This document shows, one piece after another, positions 44,955 through 56,632 of a stretch of 64,000 bases of DNA. The notes under the pieces were generated by a model. It did no database searches. It saw only the letters and a program-made list of their open reading frames with translations, and was not told the DNA's origin. Source of the stretch: Hypomyces perniciosus (Eukaryota; Ascomycota; Sordariomycetes; Hypocreales; Hypocreaceae); contig SPDT01000001.1 in NCBI GenBank assembly GCA_008477525.1, forward strand, positions 1,736,001 to 1,800,000. Direction: 5' to 3'. How positions within the stretch are numbered: the stretch's first letter is position 1; each line of letters opens with the position of its first letter. The position numbers were made by a program, and so were the translations under genes.

Positions 44955-45875
44955 TCACTCATGTTTGCGAAACATACTGTACCAAGCACCGGTTCCAGGA
45001 GCGCAGTAGGGCGTCAACTTGTCAATCTCTTCGGCAAACAATGGGGTTTGGATTGCATCCTCATGAAGCTGTTGATGACACATGAGTTAGCTAGCGGCCC
45101 CCCTTTTTAGAATGGCAAAGAAGAAAGGAGGGCAGAGAATCTTCCGTACGCACCTCAATGCTTTCCCATCCGAGATAGTAAATTGCAAGTCTGCGCTCGT
45201 TTTCTGGCACTACTTGCTCAGCAGACGTGCATGCGACTCCGCTCGTTTCATTGGTATTAGTTGCGTATGCCCACTGTCCACCTGCGAAGCCCTTCATTTT
45301 GTATGTGTCTAGGTATGTCTTGTGCATGGAGGTTTGCAAGGCCTTGTCAGTGAGTGGCGCGTCGTCTGAGAGTCTGATGACTGCCTATACATGCAACGGG
45401 TTAGATGTGCGGACATTCAGTGAGTGAGTGAGTGAGTGAGTGAGGACATACGAATTCGCAAATTGGGGCTTCGAGGGCTTTGACGAGTTCGCCTAATTGA
45501 GAGTCGTTGAACTTGAGTACCACAGATGAGGCGTTTCCGTCCTCGGCGATGTTTGCTAGGTCTGCCATGACGGAGCTTTTGTCATTTGCAGTTTCAGGCC
45601 ACTCTGTGAAGATGACGGGGAAATCAGTATATATATATATATATATACTAGTATTAGAGGGTAAAGCACTGGGGACTGGACATACGGATGACCCAACAGA
45701 CCTCATGGCGTTTCCTGGGGAAGCTGGAGGACTTGGTGGGTGTGGTATAGCCGTAATATTGAGCTGTTGCGCCTGCGGCTGCGACATCTTGACGAAGCTT
45801 TGAGAAGACGGCTGAAGAGACGGTGCTCGATGAGGGTAAAGTGAAGCGTAGAATCTGGGAGAACATGTTGACCAC
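44955..45875 (-). CDS. Conserved fungal protein, probable dimeric alpha/beta-barrel fold
   Basis: Four exons: 45875-45686, 45603-45452, 45384-45154, 45068-44955, 228 aa. All donors are GTATGT/GTGCGT and all phases agree. The join texts are WVIQWPETAND, ICEFAVIRLSDD and WESIELHEDAIQ. Two weakly similar halves, each with a VxxVIxWxE / LAIYYLGWES strand followed by helices, suggest an ABM/Dabb-like ferredoxin fold. A phrase such as LGWESIELHEDAIQTP is common in such proteins. No catalytic signature is visible, so function is unknown. The start MVNMFSQ is chosen because upstream sequence in frame has no further similarity. A naive single-frame reading of this locus runs through two introns and is wrong. 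Confidence 0.75.
45421..45444 (+). repeat. (TGAG)6 microsatellite in an intron
   Basis: Lies just inside intron 2 of the barrel-like gene, 2 bp from its GTATGT donor on the minus strand (reads CTCA repeats there). Confidence 0.85.
45628..45647 (+). repeat. (TA)10 microsatellite in an intron
   Basis: Uninterrupted TA dinucleotides inside intron 1 (45604-45685) of the barrel-like gene. Confidence 0.85.
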
Positions 45876-46921
45876 AGGACTACCGTTGAAGGAGGTTCAA
45901 GGAATTGTAGTGCGATTTCGTGGAGGATTGTCAAGTTTGGAGATGGAGATGGAGAGAAAAGCACTTTGAGGTTCTTCCAATTGTGGTGATTATATATACA
46001 CATCTGTACCTTAAACTTCGGAGCTATAATAACTATCTCCGAGTATACGTCGAGATGATGGGACTCTAGGTTCAAAGTATTGCATTCACTCTGTGCATTC
46101 GGAGAGTTTTGATGCCCCCTGAAGGCTGCCAATGAGATGGCCTCGTTGTGCTTCAACCCACGAAATAGACCAATTAGACCGGTTAGCGCTGGTCTGGGAT
46201 TTGCGACTTATCACCGGAGTGAATGTGATACATAGGCTGGTCTAAGTACCTAATCGGAGCAATATATCTAACCTACATAGTACTAAGATAGGTAAGCTTA
46301 AGCAAAAGAATGCTAGCTCTTTGATGTGTAATTGCTGACTGATATATATTATTATGTACATGACCTCTATAAGTCGAACCTATTCCAAGAATCGTGAATC
46401 ACAAGTGGTAAAGGAGATATATATGCTCGAACCGTAAGTGAGGTCATCGCCAGCTCATCCGCAAACACGCACGTATAAAATAAAAATAGTATGCATTACA
46501 AGACAGTCTACTCAAAAAGTGCCCATAATAAGCAATTCAAACAACCACCCAAGCCTAGAAACACTGCAAATCTGTGTGCCAAAACAACAAGACCAAAAAA
46601 AAGACAAAGAAAAAAAAGACAACAGGAAGCATGTCCCCTCAAGAAGCCTCGACGGCGTGTTACACGATGCCTCGTGGGTATACATATAAAATCTGTCAAC
46701 CAAAAAAACACAAAAAACACCCACGGGCAACCAAGTCTCCTTATTTTGTAATTTCCCCCGGTACGCCAGAGTTCTTTTTTCCAGTTGATTATGGTGTCGC
46801 CTTTTGGTGTGTGGGAGTTTCTTCTCCGTCCAAGCTCCCAACTCTCCCAACGCCTGTTTTCCCTGTTGTTTGGCAGAGCTTACGCTACTACCTGCTTTGG
46901 TTTGTGAGGCGATAAAGGGCT
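45876..46921. other. Intergenic, AT-rich
   Basis: Promoter side of the barrel-like gene and 3' side of STU1. A-rich runs near 46596-46625 and 46700-46715. No gene supported. Confidence 0.5.
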
Positions 46922-49900
46922 TCACGAAGCGATTCCCTCTTCCCGCTGCCTCTTGACAATGTAGTAGGTAATCAAGCTCTTAGGATCATCCTTGATTCCC
47001 GCCAGCGCTTCCCAAAAGTTCGCCTCCCCGACACGAGCATGTAGTGCCACACAGAACTTGACGGCATCCATGCGGACGCCAGAGTCGGTTGACTCGAGGC
47101 ACCGACGCGCCAGGCCTGTAAGCTGGGCGAGCTCGCTCCTGGTTGGCATGAACTCGAGGCGCTTGTCGAGCATCTCCTTAAGAACGTGAAGCCCCATGCT
47201 TAGAGTACGACAGCCCTCTGTAGTGGTGTCCGTGCAGCTCTGTAGACGCTTGGTGAGCACCACGACAGTCTCAGAGCCATCGCCAATGGTAACCAGTTCA
47301 TCAGCCAGAAGCTCCAAGCCACTAACCACATGAGCTCTGGTATCGTAACATCCACGAGTCTGGAGGAGAGATTCCAGGCCCTTTGACACGTGAGGTTGGA
47401 AATTATCCCGCTCCTTCTTCAGCAGCAGCTTTATTGTTGTGAGAATTTGGGCCTTGACATCCTGGGCCTTGTCCGCCGGGAGCTCTACCAGGGGATCTTC
47501 CAGGTATTGAAATAGTCCAATGAGCAGAGCCTCGAATCTTTGGTCAGTGAAGACGGTCTTGCTGTCACGAATAAGAGACTGCAGTTTCCGGAACCCATGC
47601 ACTTCAAGTGATTTTGCCTTGATCTTCGTGATGCCGCTATCAAGCAGACGGGAGTTCTGCCCTGCCTTCTCTTGAGTGTCTGGCTCATCCGACAATGGTG
47701 GTTGACCGTTCGTCGGCCTCTGGAGATTAGCAGCATCTTCGTTGACAGGCTTTTCCTCTAAAACGGGACCTGTGGGCAATGTCGGTTTGGGTGTGGCCTG
47801 ATCATCAGTGAACGGGTCTTCGTAGACTTTTAGTGTCCGAGGAGTTTCGCTCCGTGGTTCCAGCGTGATCTCTGCCCGAGGAGTGATCACAGGGGCTGGC
47901 GAGAGTTGCGCTACTGCGGACGGGCGTGGAGACTCTGGTTTGGGGGGAGCGGATTTCAAGCTGGCAAGAGTCGGCACTACCAGCGTAAGATCCTCATTTG
48001 CCTTAGATGGGCTTGAAGGCATCGCAGACTGTGAATACCTTAGCCTTACAGGACTAGTGAGTGGTGAAGGGATGCCTGTCTGCTTAGCACTTGGTGAGGG
48101 TATGCCCGAAGGCCTGGAGCTTGGCGAAGGGATTCCCGAAGCCTTCGAGCTGGGCGAAGGTATGCCAGAAGGTTTAGCGGTTGGTGACAATATTATACCA
48201 GATTCACTGGCGTGAGAAGCATGTCCTAGACGAGGACGAGAGGCCACTTTCTTAGGTGTCGTATCCTTGAGCTTCGCTATCACAGTCTTGGGCTTGTGGT
48301 CGTGATCTTCCGGGCTGTCAGACTCCACTGAAGAAGGCTGATCGCGCACCGAGTAGGGACCAGCTGTTGCAGGACGAGGCGCATCCGGCCGCCTCCTGGC
48401 CGGCCGCATAGGAGCGCCAGACATTCCTCCCGCATTGACCGAGATCGTAGATTCCTGACGGGGTCTGCTCGGTGGCTTGGCCGAGGATGTAGTGGGTTGA
48501 GTGACAGGTTGGACTGGTCCATTGGACGTTGTCTTCACAGGGGAGAAGGTGGACATGGCCGATCCAGGCCGAGACGGAAGATTCTTTGTCGCCATAGCAG
48601 CAGCCTTCTTTTGAGCCATCATAGCTTCTCGAAGGCTTGGCCTGCTGCCGGTGGACTTAGTGCTCCTGGACATGCTGACGCCGGGTCGAGCAGGCGCATC
48701 CGTCTTCTTAGGGGAATTCGGGTTGCTCGGATCCTTGAGGAGTAACTTCTGGGCCGAGGATTCCAGGTCTGCCATCATCCTGTTTTACTGTCAGATTCCA
48801 CGAATTCATCAAAGGGGTTTGGTCAAGGACTTACGCATCAGCTCTTGCGGGCCATACTCCCCAGAATGCCCAGTAAGCGGATCTCATCCTTTCCCTCACA
48901 CCTGGGTTAGCATCGCCCAGACACTTTTTGATGCACTTTTCCATTAAATCGACGCCCCCGGTATGCTCAATGTGATTCTTATGGTGTGCCTCCTTTTTCA
49001 GTATCGTCTTGATCCACCCAGATGAGTACAACCTAGGTTGCACGTTCTTGTCCTGGCAAGCCCCCCAGATATGTTGCATCAAACGAGGTGTGTATGTGGC
49101 CTTGCTAAGTATGAGATCGACACTAGTGTTGGCCATCTGGGAACTAATTTTCTTCGTGTTGGCCGACAACTTCATCAAGTTCTGCATGAGAAGCTCCACC
49201 AGGGGGTCCATAAGAGGTCCGAATGTGACGGCGATCTCTTGGACCAAGCTGCAGCCCTCTTTAGATAAGCTCGTTCTCAATGAGTTGACAGCCTTGATAA
49301 TACCATCCAACAATGTCCGTAGTCCTGCGATGAAGGCCTCGGGGAAGTCGGACGGGGCATTGCCCGCAACAAGTCTGCGCAACGTCACAGAGCTTTGTTC
49401 TCGTTTCATCCAGTTTTGTTCAGACTCCTTCCCTTCAAAATGCCACACCATTTCCTTGATGATATCGTCCAGCTCGCGATTGGTGTTGACATACTGGGGT
49501 TCAACGGCTTCGGTGGGAGTGTCAGCCATTGGCGTGACTGGTCGTTCGCTTGGTACAGAAGACGAGCTGGTTGATAGGGTTTGGCGTGGGGCAATTGCGG
49601 CATCAGCCGGGGTGTCTGGACGAGTTGTGCTTGGTGCAAGTGCTTTGACGATGGCTTGCTCAATAGCTGGCCGGACTTTGAAGTTCTTGAGCTGCCTCTT
49701 CAGATCGGACTTGGCAGTATTTGATGCATTTCTGGAATTGAGTTTAGCAGGCGTCTAGAAACACGTCTTTCACAATGCACAACGACTTACTTGAAGAGTT
49801 CGATGACGACGTTTTTAGCAGTATCTCGGACCATTCCATCCGCGTCTTCCAGCAGATCCATGAGTAACGGAACGTAGCTGCGAAACTGCAACCCTTGTTC

Positions 49901-50446
49901 TTGGTGTGTCTAGACAGCGGTTAGAGTAGGATGTACGGACAGAAAGTCTCAATATTGACATGGGGCTCGCGGGATTACCTGCAGAAGCCAATGCATGGCC
50001 GCCTCCTTGGTCCTGGGGTTTTTGCCCACCATGGCCGAGTTGCGAATCGAGCGTTCGACATCTGCTGGGGCGGCGCTGTAGATGGTGTTGATAGACTGCA
50101 TAGCGAGAGTGCGGAACTTGTCCTTCGGATCACCCAGCTTCTCGATGACAAGCGGCAAGGTTCGAGCCGCCTCCTTGGCCAAGAACTTGGGCTCCTGGCG
50201 TGACATGCGAGTAAACAGGTGATTCAGCGTAGTGAAGCCGGCATTGGCCAGCGCGGCATGCTGGGAAGCGGACGCAGCCCGGAGGCCCTCAAAGAGATGC
50301 GGCACACACGTCTCCGGGACATTGTGCTGCTTTATGCCCGACTTGATGTTGGTGACATATTGGACCTTGGCATCGAGACTTGCGTCGCTCCTCAAGACGG
50401 TCGCCAGGTGGGCGACCTGCTCGTCGGTAAGCTTCGTATCGGCCAT
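46922..50446 (-). CDS. STU1: CLASP-family microtubule plus-end protein Stu1
   Basis: Four exons: 50446-49979, 49909-49791, 49731-48835, 48779-46922, 1113 aa. The N-terminal TOG/HEAT array begins MADTKLTDEQVAHLATVLRS and includes KEAARTLPLVIEKLGDPKDK and HWLLQTHQEQGLQFRSYVPLLMDLLEDADGMVRDTAK across the first intron. A second CLASP-N TOG domain spans roughly residues 255-500 (NWMKREQSSVTLRRLV..MQNLMKLSANTKK). A basic Ser/Pro-rich linker follows, including four tandem SGIP/TGIP motifs, and a C-terminal HEAT domain ends at IVKRQREEGIAS. CLASPs rescue and stabilise microtubules at spindle midzones and kinetochores. The order TOG-TOG-linker-HEAT is complete. Divergent from the peptidase gene at 51422. 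Confidence 0.94.
48062..48176 (-). repeat. Tandem SxIP repeat in Stu1 linker
   Basis: Four consecutive units of about 10-11 residues with the pattern (K/R)-x-S/T-G-I-P-S-P (PSGIPSPSS, ASGIPSPSS, PSGIPSPSA, QTGIPSPL). SxIP is the known docking motif for EB1-family proteins. Confidence 0.85.
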
Positions 50447-51421
50447 GAACTTGACGTCGAATTGATTCTCCTATCAGCAGCACCATCATTGTCAGACCTC
50501 TGGTTGCGCAAAGAGAGAACCGGATGGGATGGAATGTCATGCGACTCAGCGCCCAACCAGTCACAATGACCCTGGCAAGGGCCACAAGGGGAGGACGGCA
50601 GCAGTTAATTTACTCACAGCCAGATATAAGAGCACGTCGTTTAGGGGTCTCGGCAAATGTTAGAGTCTCAGACAGTGCGTGCGCAAGGGACGTAGGAATG
50701 GCAATGGCATTTGGAGGGGGCAGCGGCGTTTGTCGTTATTGCGCGCGTGGTTCGTGTTTTGTCTGATGTACGAGCAGTGATTGTGATTGTGATTGTGATT
50801 GCAAATCCCGGCCCAAAGAGAAAACAACAGACAGGGAGAGCGGAGACATGTGTTGCGGCGTGACGTGACCATGCCTGTTGCCCCGGTCGCCGCACCGCCA
50901 CATGTGGCATATCGGTGCCTGAGCCGCCTGAGCCGCCTGAGCCTGGAGCTGCCAATGGCCTGTGAGCAGATGCCGGGTGTCAAAGGTGGGGCCGGGTTGC
51001 ATGTATGGTGTACATTGCTGCACAGATCTTTAGCGCACGCGTCAGGGATCTTTAGAACCCCTTTGCCTCAGCATGCAAGTACTGGGTACTAGTACCGGAC
51101 GGTGGCTTCAATGGTCAGATTACCCCACCATCAGACCCAAGCCAAGGGTCGGGTTGCTTCGATGCCCCGCGTGAGTTGATCATTAGAAACACCATCGCGA
51201 AGCAGTCTGAGCTGTTGAATACACATACATTGGCTTATTTTTTTGGTGATAAATAACCCATCTTGCATCGCTTTATATCTTCTACTCCATATATTATTAT
51301 TATTATTATTTATATCCCTTTAGATCACACAGTTTCAAGAGCATATTGTCATTCATTCACTGCGGTCCTCTCTTGGTTACAACATCACATTCCAACAAAG
51401 CAGCATCCACAATATCAAACA
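50447..51421. promoter_or_regulatory. Bidirectional promoter, STU1 and peptidase gene
   Basis: 975-bp divergent gap. It holds a (GTGATT)4 repeat at 50777-50800, short GAGCCGCCT repeats near 50920-50945, a long TAT/ATT tract near 51285-51312, and a TATATC-like element at 51310. No gene supported. Confidence 0.6.
50777..50800 (+). repeat. (GTGATT)4 tandem repeat
   Basis: Four perfect hexanucleotide copies in the STU1 upstream region. Confidence 0.9.
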
Positions 51422-52204
51422 ATGCCTCATTCACCAGCAAATACACCTCTTCCCGCTGTTACCACTCCAGGAGGTCCTCCAGCTTCCCAGCAAAACGGGC
51501 TAGATAGGCAACAAGAAGACGACGCCAATGGAGAGGCAGGCTTCTCCGTTCCCGCGTTGCAATTCCAAGTCCGTGATCTTAAACACATCGGCGCGAAGCG
51601 CTTCCTCGGCGCTGTCAACACCACCGACTGTATGACCATAGGCACCATCAACGTCCTCCGTCTACTGTACAACACTCCCTCCGATCGCGAGACCACTGCT
51701 CCTCCGACAAGCTCCGTAACACTCGTCCTTGAGGACATGCCTGGCGTCGCCTACACAATCGGCTCACACAAGGACGACAACATCAAGGAGATTCACTTCT
51801 CACTGCAGTACATTGCCGGAATCGCTGCATCCCGTACGACTCACGAGATAACAGGCGTCATCACTCACGAGCTCGTTCATTGCTTCCAGTACAATGGTCT
51901 TGGGGCCGCTCCTGGTGGCCTCATTGAGGGTATTGCTGACTGGGTGCGTCTACACTGTGACCTCGCCCCACCGCACTGGAAGCAAGAAACTCCCGGCAAC
52001 TGGGATGCTGGCTATCAGCACACGGCTTATTTCCTAGATTACCTCGAGAAGCGATTTGGTAGTGGTACAGTCCGACGCATCAACGAGAAGCTCAGGACAA
52101 GCAAATATCACGAAGGCGTATTTTGGATAGAGCTCTTTGGACGAGAGGTCAATCAATTATACGAAGAGTATGTTGAATCCTTTGGAGAGAATAGCAAGGC
52201 GTAG
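51422..52204 (+). CDS. Basic-secretory-protein family metallopeptidase (plant and bacterial peptidase type)
   Basis: Single exon, 260 aa from the ATG at 51422 (MPHSPANTP). The zinc motif HELVH (about residues 149-153) is followed by CFQYNGLGAAPGGLIEGIADWVRL, in which the Glu/Asp of LIEGIADW are conserved in the family. QHTAYFLDYLEKRFG and FWIELFGREVNQLYEEY complete it. With this start there is no signal peptide, unlike plant secreted members; the open frame extends upstream to 51263 through an Ile run made by an ATT repeat, but that lies where the promoter should be. Protease activity is inferred from the zincin motif; natural substrates are unknown. Confidence 0.87.
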   Translation: MPHSPANTPLPAVTTPGGPPASQQNGLDRQQEDDANGEAGFSVPALQFQVRDLKHIGAKRFLGAVNTTDCMTIGTINVLRLLYNTPSDRETTAPPTSSVTLVLEDMPGVAYTIGSHKDDNIKEIHFSLQYIAGIAASRTTHEITGVITHELVHCFQYNGLGAAPGGLIEGIADWVRLHCDLAPPHWKQETPGNWDAGYQHTAYFLDYLEKRFGSGTVRRINEKLRTSKYHEGVFWIELFGREVNQLYEEYVESFGENSKA

Positions 52205-52482
52205 GCTCTTCAGAAGGTCCATTTTCAGGAAACGATGCATACCCATACATAGATAGATATAGGTATAAAGATAGACAAATACTCAAATTGCTACCTTGTA
52301 ACCCATACAATGCATACCTTGTCCTTAGGGATAGAGTAGTCACCCATGACTTGTCGGCTGTTTAACACTAGCAATCTTCCATAACCAACGCCGCGCCATT
52401 TATACCCAGAGAAGGAAAGGGGGGAAAAAAGGAAAAAAGGGTTCAACATTGTGGATGTCTACACGAATGACACTTGGTCGGA

Positions 52483-53613
52483 TCATGCGTGCAAAGGAAA
52501 GTCACTTTCGCTCACCACACTGCCAACCTCAGACCAACTAGCGGGGGTAGCCATGCCTTCACTTTCGCTCATAACATCCATATGTTCGGACATGTTTGCA
52601 TCGTTGGCAATATCCTCACCGGAGCCAGCAAGGGATACCGAATCGGTGGGCGTAAGCTCTCCCTCGCTGATCAGCTCCGGCTCAGAGATGGGCGCTAACG
52701 GAGTCACAGGCAGTGGTGAGTAGAAATCACGGCTTGAGTCATGAGCCCATGCCTGGATTGAAGTGTAAGCACTGTGCCGATCATCCTGGCCGGCGGACAT
52801 GAACTCATTCTCCGCAAGTTCACGTTCAAGTGTGAGAGGCAACTGGGCGGCGGCAGATGCAAGAGCGAGATCAATCAATGACGTAGAGGGCTCCAGCGTT
52901 GGGGTTCGGCGCTCTTCCGGATCATGAGTGGTTGCACTGTAGATATCTGTTTCCGACATGACTTCGTGCTTCTCTGGGGAGATTTGGCGGGTTACGGCGT
53001 CCTCAAACTCGTCGCTTGAAATGTGGTGTTCATCCGAAAACGGGTTGCCGTACAGCGCTGTCGTGAAGCCCCGGGCTCCATCACCACGACGGCGAAGACC
53101 ACCTTGGCTGTCTCTCACATCAGCGCCGGAGTTGAAAACATATGCCCCATGCTCGGCGTTCTCGTCTGGTCGAAGGAAATCATCGAACGTTGTTGATCCT
53201 CGGGGAGTGTGGCTCGGCTGCGGCAGACCAAGCGGCGCAGCGGGCTCTCTCTGGTCTTTCTCTTGTTTTTCTAGTCGCACCGAATTCCAGTAGAGCAACT
53301 CATCTCGCTGCCTGCGACGAGTTTCTTCATCGGCATCCACGCCCGGTTCGGCACCTTCGCCACGCCGCGACTGGAAGAATCCCTCAGCGTCTTCGGGTCT
53401 GTTGTAACGAGGCGGCCTGTCGGGGGGATTGATGCTATCGCCCATCGATTGGAAGGCCATGGCGATTCGTCGCCGAACGTCATCCGCGTACTGCCGCAGC
53501 TCAGGGGATTCGTAGAGGGCTATCATGGTAGCCACGGCTACAGAAACGGCGACAACAGCGCCCGAGGCGAGCACCACATGATTGACGGGCATCCTGACGT
53601 TGGGCGGCGTCAA
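52483..53613 (-). CDS. Single-pass membrane protein of unknown function, 376 aa
   Basis: Single exon. A transmembrane helix at about residues 11-33 (VVLASGAVVAVSVAVATMIAL) is followed by a long charged, disordered region: LRQYADDVRRRIAMAFQ helix, RPPRYNRPEDAEGFFQSRRG, RRRQRDELLYWNSVRLEKQEK. The acidic Ser-rich tail contains many SP/TP sites. The layout suggests an N-anchored protein with a cytosolic tail, possibly on the ER or mitochondrial surface. It resembles conserved Pezizomycotina hypothetical proteins but I do not know a named family. Convergent with the peptidase gene (278 bp between stops). Confidence 0.78.
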   Translation of the reverse strand: MTPPNVRMPVNHVVLASGAVVAVSVAVATMIALYESPELRQYADDVRRRIAMAFQSMGDSINPPDRPPRYNRPEDAEGFFQSRRGEGAEPGVDADEETRRRQRDELLYWNSVRLEKQEKDQREPAAPLGLPQPSHTPRGSTTFDDFLRPDENAEHGAYVFNSGADVRDSQGGLRRRGDGARGFTTALYGNPFSDEHHISSDEFEDAVTRQISPEKHEVMSETDIYSATTHDPEERRTPTLEPSTSLIDLALASAAAQLPLTLERELAENEFMSAGQDDRHSAYTSIQAWAHDSSRDFYSPLPVTPLAPISEPELISEGELTPTDSVSLAGSGEDIANDANMSEHMDVMSESEGMATPASWSEVGSVVSESDFPLHA

Positions 53614-54562
53614 GAGAGGGGTAGATGAGGACTAAACTGTCGAATGCAATCAAGCTGTTCGGCTGGTTGGGTTAGTTAGGAGGGAAAGATTTAAATCTTC
53701 TCATGGGTTATAGGTAGAGAGCGCGAGTCGAGTCTCAGCCCCCGTGACGAAGCTACATGGAATGATTGCGCGGTCTTGAACGATGCCTTTGCCACCACTC
53801 GCCCAGGCAGAATCATTGGCTAGTTAGAATTCACACCGTCAACGCGGCCTCCAACTCAGCAGACGTCATGTGACCAGCAGCCTCTCATGTACGGACAACG
53901 CACTCTTGTTGGGAGAAAATCCAATCAAAAAGACGGATTACCTGTTTGACGTATATTCAAAACTAAAATTTCACCCACTGCATCCGCCTTGACAGCCTCA
54001 AATCTCATGGTGCAGCAATGCATGGTACTTTGTAAATCCGAGGTTGTACCCACGTAAATCGAGTGGTGATGTCATGTATTCACGATCTCACTACTTTGTA
54101 CTTCGTGACCCCGACCTCAACGAGCCCATATGCACTTCATATATCCCGGTACTGAATGGTGGATAGTATGAGGCTCTCGGAAGAAATAATACAGACGTAT
54201 TTGATATTGTTGTTAATAATACTAATGATGGCCAAAACACCTATCCTATTGAAAGATGCTGCTCGGTATGCATGTGGCTTAAGAGTTGCATCCGGTAGGT
54301 GGAATTTTCTTTTTCCATCGCGATACATAAGTCACCGCCCGTTCCCCTCACCAGTGACTTGATGATAGAGATTCCAATACTTCGTACGGAGTAGTCCACA
54401 CAGCATTGCTGATTCGCACAGTAAGTTCAAAAGTGCAATTCACAGACCCGCTCTTCAAGACCCGAGTTGACATAGTATCGCACCTTAGTCAACATATTGC
54501 ATTGCATTAGCTGGCGGAGCACTTGAGGGCTACTCTAACGCTCTGCAGGACGAATCCTCAAA
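53614..54562. promoter_or_regulatory. Bidirectional promoter, membrane protein and MYND gene
   Basis: 949-bp gap without a gene. Copies of the dispersed motif lie near 54101 and 54380 (the latter an inverted pair TACTTCGTACGGAGTA). Confidence 0.55.
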
Positions 54563-55207
54563 ATGAGCGACTCTTGCACCTCCTGCAAGAAGGCACCGCC
54601 CGAGGTGACTCTCAGGCGTTGTGCAAAGTGCTCAAGCACGCCATACTGTTCCCGAGATTGTCAGAAGGCCGACTGGAAGTCACACAAGAAGACCTGTGGC
54701 CGAATTCCTACCGTCGCAGCAGATATCGTCAAGGGTTTGGACAAGCAGGTCGACAAGCCCTTTACACGTCTTAATAACAACACCTGGCTCCATGACCGTT
54801 CGGAGAAGGATGTGTATCGGTTACTCATCGATGCCCACCGTATGCGCATCGAGGATACTGCGAACCTCGACGGCGAAATAGGCAACGACAGTGTCTATGG
54901 TGATGGTGATGAAAGTGATATTCTGGCTGGCTTTCGGCGTTTCCTGCAACGCACCGCAGCTCATCCCGGCATCCTTCCGCCATGGTGGAATTCTGAGAAA
55001 CAGAAGGAATGTGAAGACTTGGCCATGGATACATCGCAGTGGTCATGCTTGCTCTCTCCAGTAGAGAAGTCGGACATGATTGAACACTATGGGAACAGCC
55101 TCTTCCCCATGCAGCTTCGTATGCTTGCTGAAGTAATTTACGGTCGGGGCCCGGGAGGTGCGAATGGGGCGGCGATGAGAAAAGCAATGATGATGATGGA
55201 AGGGTAG
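54563..55207 (+). CDS. MYND-type zinc finger protein, 214 aa
   Basis: Single exon. The MYND finger fills residues 5-45: C5-x2-C8, C20-x2-C23, C29-x3-C33, H41-x3-C45, in CTSCKKAPPEV..RRCAKCSSTPYCSRDCQKADWKSHKKTC. The remainder (VYRLLIDAHRMRIEDTAN, GILPPWWNSEKQKECEDLA, EHYGNSLFPMQLRMLAEVIYGRG) is a conserved fungal helical region found after MYND fingers in small Pezizomycotina proteins. MYND fingers bind proline-rich partners and are common in regulators, but the target is unknown. Confidence 0.88.
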   Translation: MSDSCTSCKKAPPEVTLRRCAKCSSTPYCSRDCQKADWKSHKKTCGRIPTVAADIVKGLDKQVDKPFTRLNNNTWLHDRSEKDVYRLLIDAHRMRIEDTANLDGEIGNDSVYGDGDESDILAGFRRFLQRTAAHPGILPPWWNSEKQKECEDLAMDTSQWSCLLSPVEKSDMIEHYGNSLFPMQLRMLAEVIYGRGPGGANGAAMRKAMMMMEG

Positions 55208-56632
55208 TGGATGTGGTTCTAACCAGGGCGATGGACCACACACATTGCTAGTCAAAAGATGTACGGAGTATATCTACCTTATTGAGGCATCTCTTGTCCA
55301 TTGGGGCCTTGATATGCAGCTCGATAGTTTAAGCGAGCCATTAGGCCACTGCAAGCAAACATCCGAGTGTGAATAATATGAGGCTGCTTGGTGTGGTGGT
55401 TGAGACAACCAACAAACAAGCTTGAAGTCGACGAAACAGACAACGGCCCGACAACGACGCGCTTCTGAAGGATAAGTTCAGACATAATTACCCTCACCCA
55501 TCCCAACGCGAGAGAAAAAAAATGATTTATGGAGCGTCCAACAACGTCGTGAGCCTTGGCAGGCCTCTTCAGCGCTGTTCTACCTGCCAATTGGGGGAGA
55601 GATCCAGGTGCTTGCAAATGAAAGGTCATCCTTGGCGACCATCATCCAACACAATCCTGGCCTGTCGACCCCAACGCGGTCGTCAGGTGATGAATGAAGA
55701 TCGAGGGGCTGGCTGGAGGAGCGGCCGTTCAGCACGCCACTTGACACTTGTCGACGCCTGAAAGCATCACTAATTTACGTGATGTTGCATCAAGCCCGGC
55801 AGTCTGTCTGGTGGCTATTTCGACGTTGGAGCTGCTGTGCTAGCCAGCCTCCAGAGGGTAGTTCCGATCGCTGCAGGAGAGGAGATCCGCGGACAGCCCA
55901 CGAGTAACCGGCCTATGACAATGAGAAACAGCGCTGATCGACTTGGTCAATCGGTCAGTCCGGGGTAGCTGGGCATGTTCTTCGGTGACGAATACGGTTT
56001 TGTCTTTGGTTTCCCCATAATCGCCCAGCAGACGTGAAGTCCGGACTGCCCCGAAGAGACATCCTGGGGAAGAGGAGAGAAAAGTTTCCATGTTGGGCTT
56101 GGCGCATAAGCGCACTAAGCCCAATCTGTAGGAAGAGGGTACCATCGCTTCTCTTTGTCACTAAAACCCCAACTCAGAGCCAAAGTAAAATCAAATCAAG
56201 CATTCTTGGCATCAGGGCACTTGCAGAAGCTAAACGTGATAGAGAGATGCGATAAGGTTTTTTGTTTTTTCAGCACCACGTGGACACCTGCTTATTGTGC
56301 AGCAAGAAAGAATAAAGAAATAGTGAGACAGGTGAGTAAAAAACGGGTATGTTTGAATTTCACAAATTCGGGACGCCGGATGTCCCTTCTAGGTAGTAGT
56401 ACTAATAATGCCAGTCGCTAAAAAGAGGAAAACAAAAAAAATTAGAGCTCCACGTCGTGTGCCGCCCAGGCCGAGATGGGGGGAAGGTAGACGATGCGTG
56501 GGGACCTGAACGCCACATGCAGTACGGAGTACTACTACTCTTTTCCAACGCCAATTTTTTTCATGTCATTTTTGTGTCTTGATTCTTCCGTATCTCGTGA
56601 TTGGTGAGTGGTTTGGTGACGGGACATGTCCT
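55208..56632. other. Intergenic
   Basis: 1.4 kb without a supported gene. Dispersed-motif copies near 55262 and 56521. Confidence 0.5.

Noticed and set aside
45401..46156. 251-codon minus-strand open frame
   Set aside because: It reads through introns (Tyr-Ile repeats come from the TA microsatellite, Ser-Leu-Thr-His from the TGAG repeat). The spliced four-exon model explains the locus better.
51263..51421. N-terminal extension of the peptidase giving an Ile-rich pseudo-signal
   Set aside because: The hydrophobic run is produced by an ATT repeat in the likely promoter; the ATG at 51422 gives a normal start.
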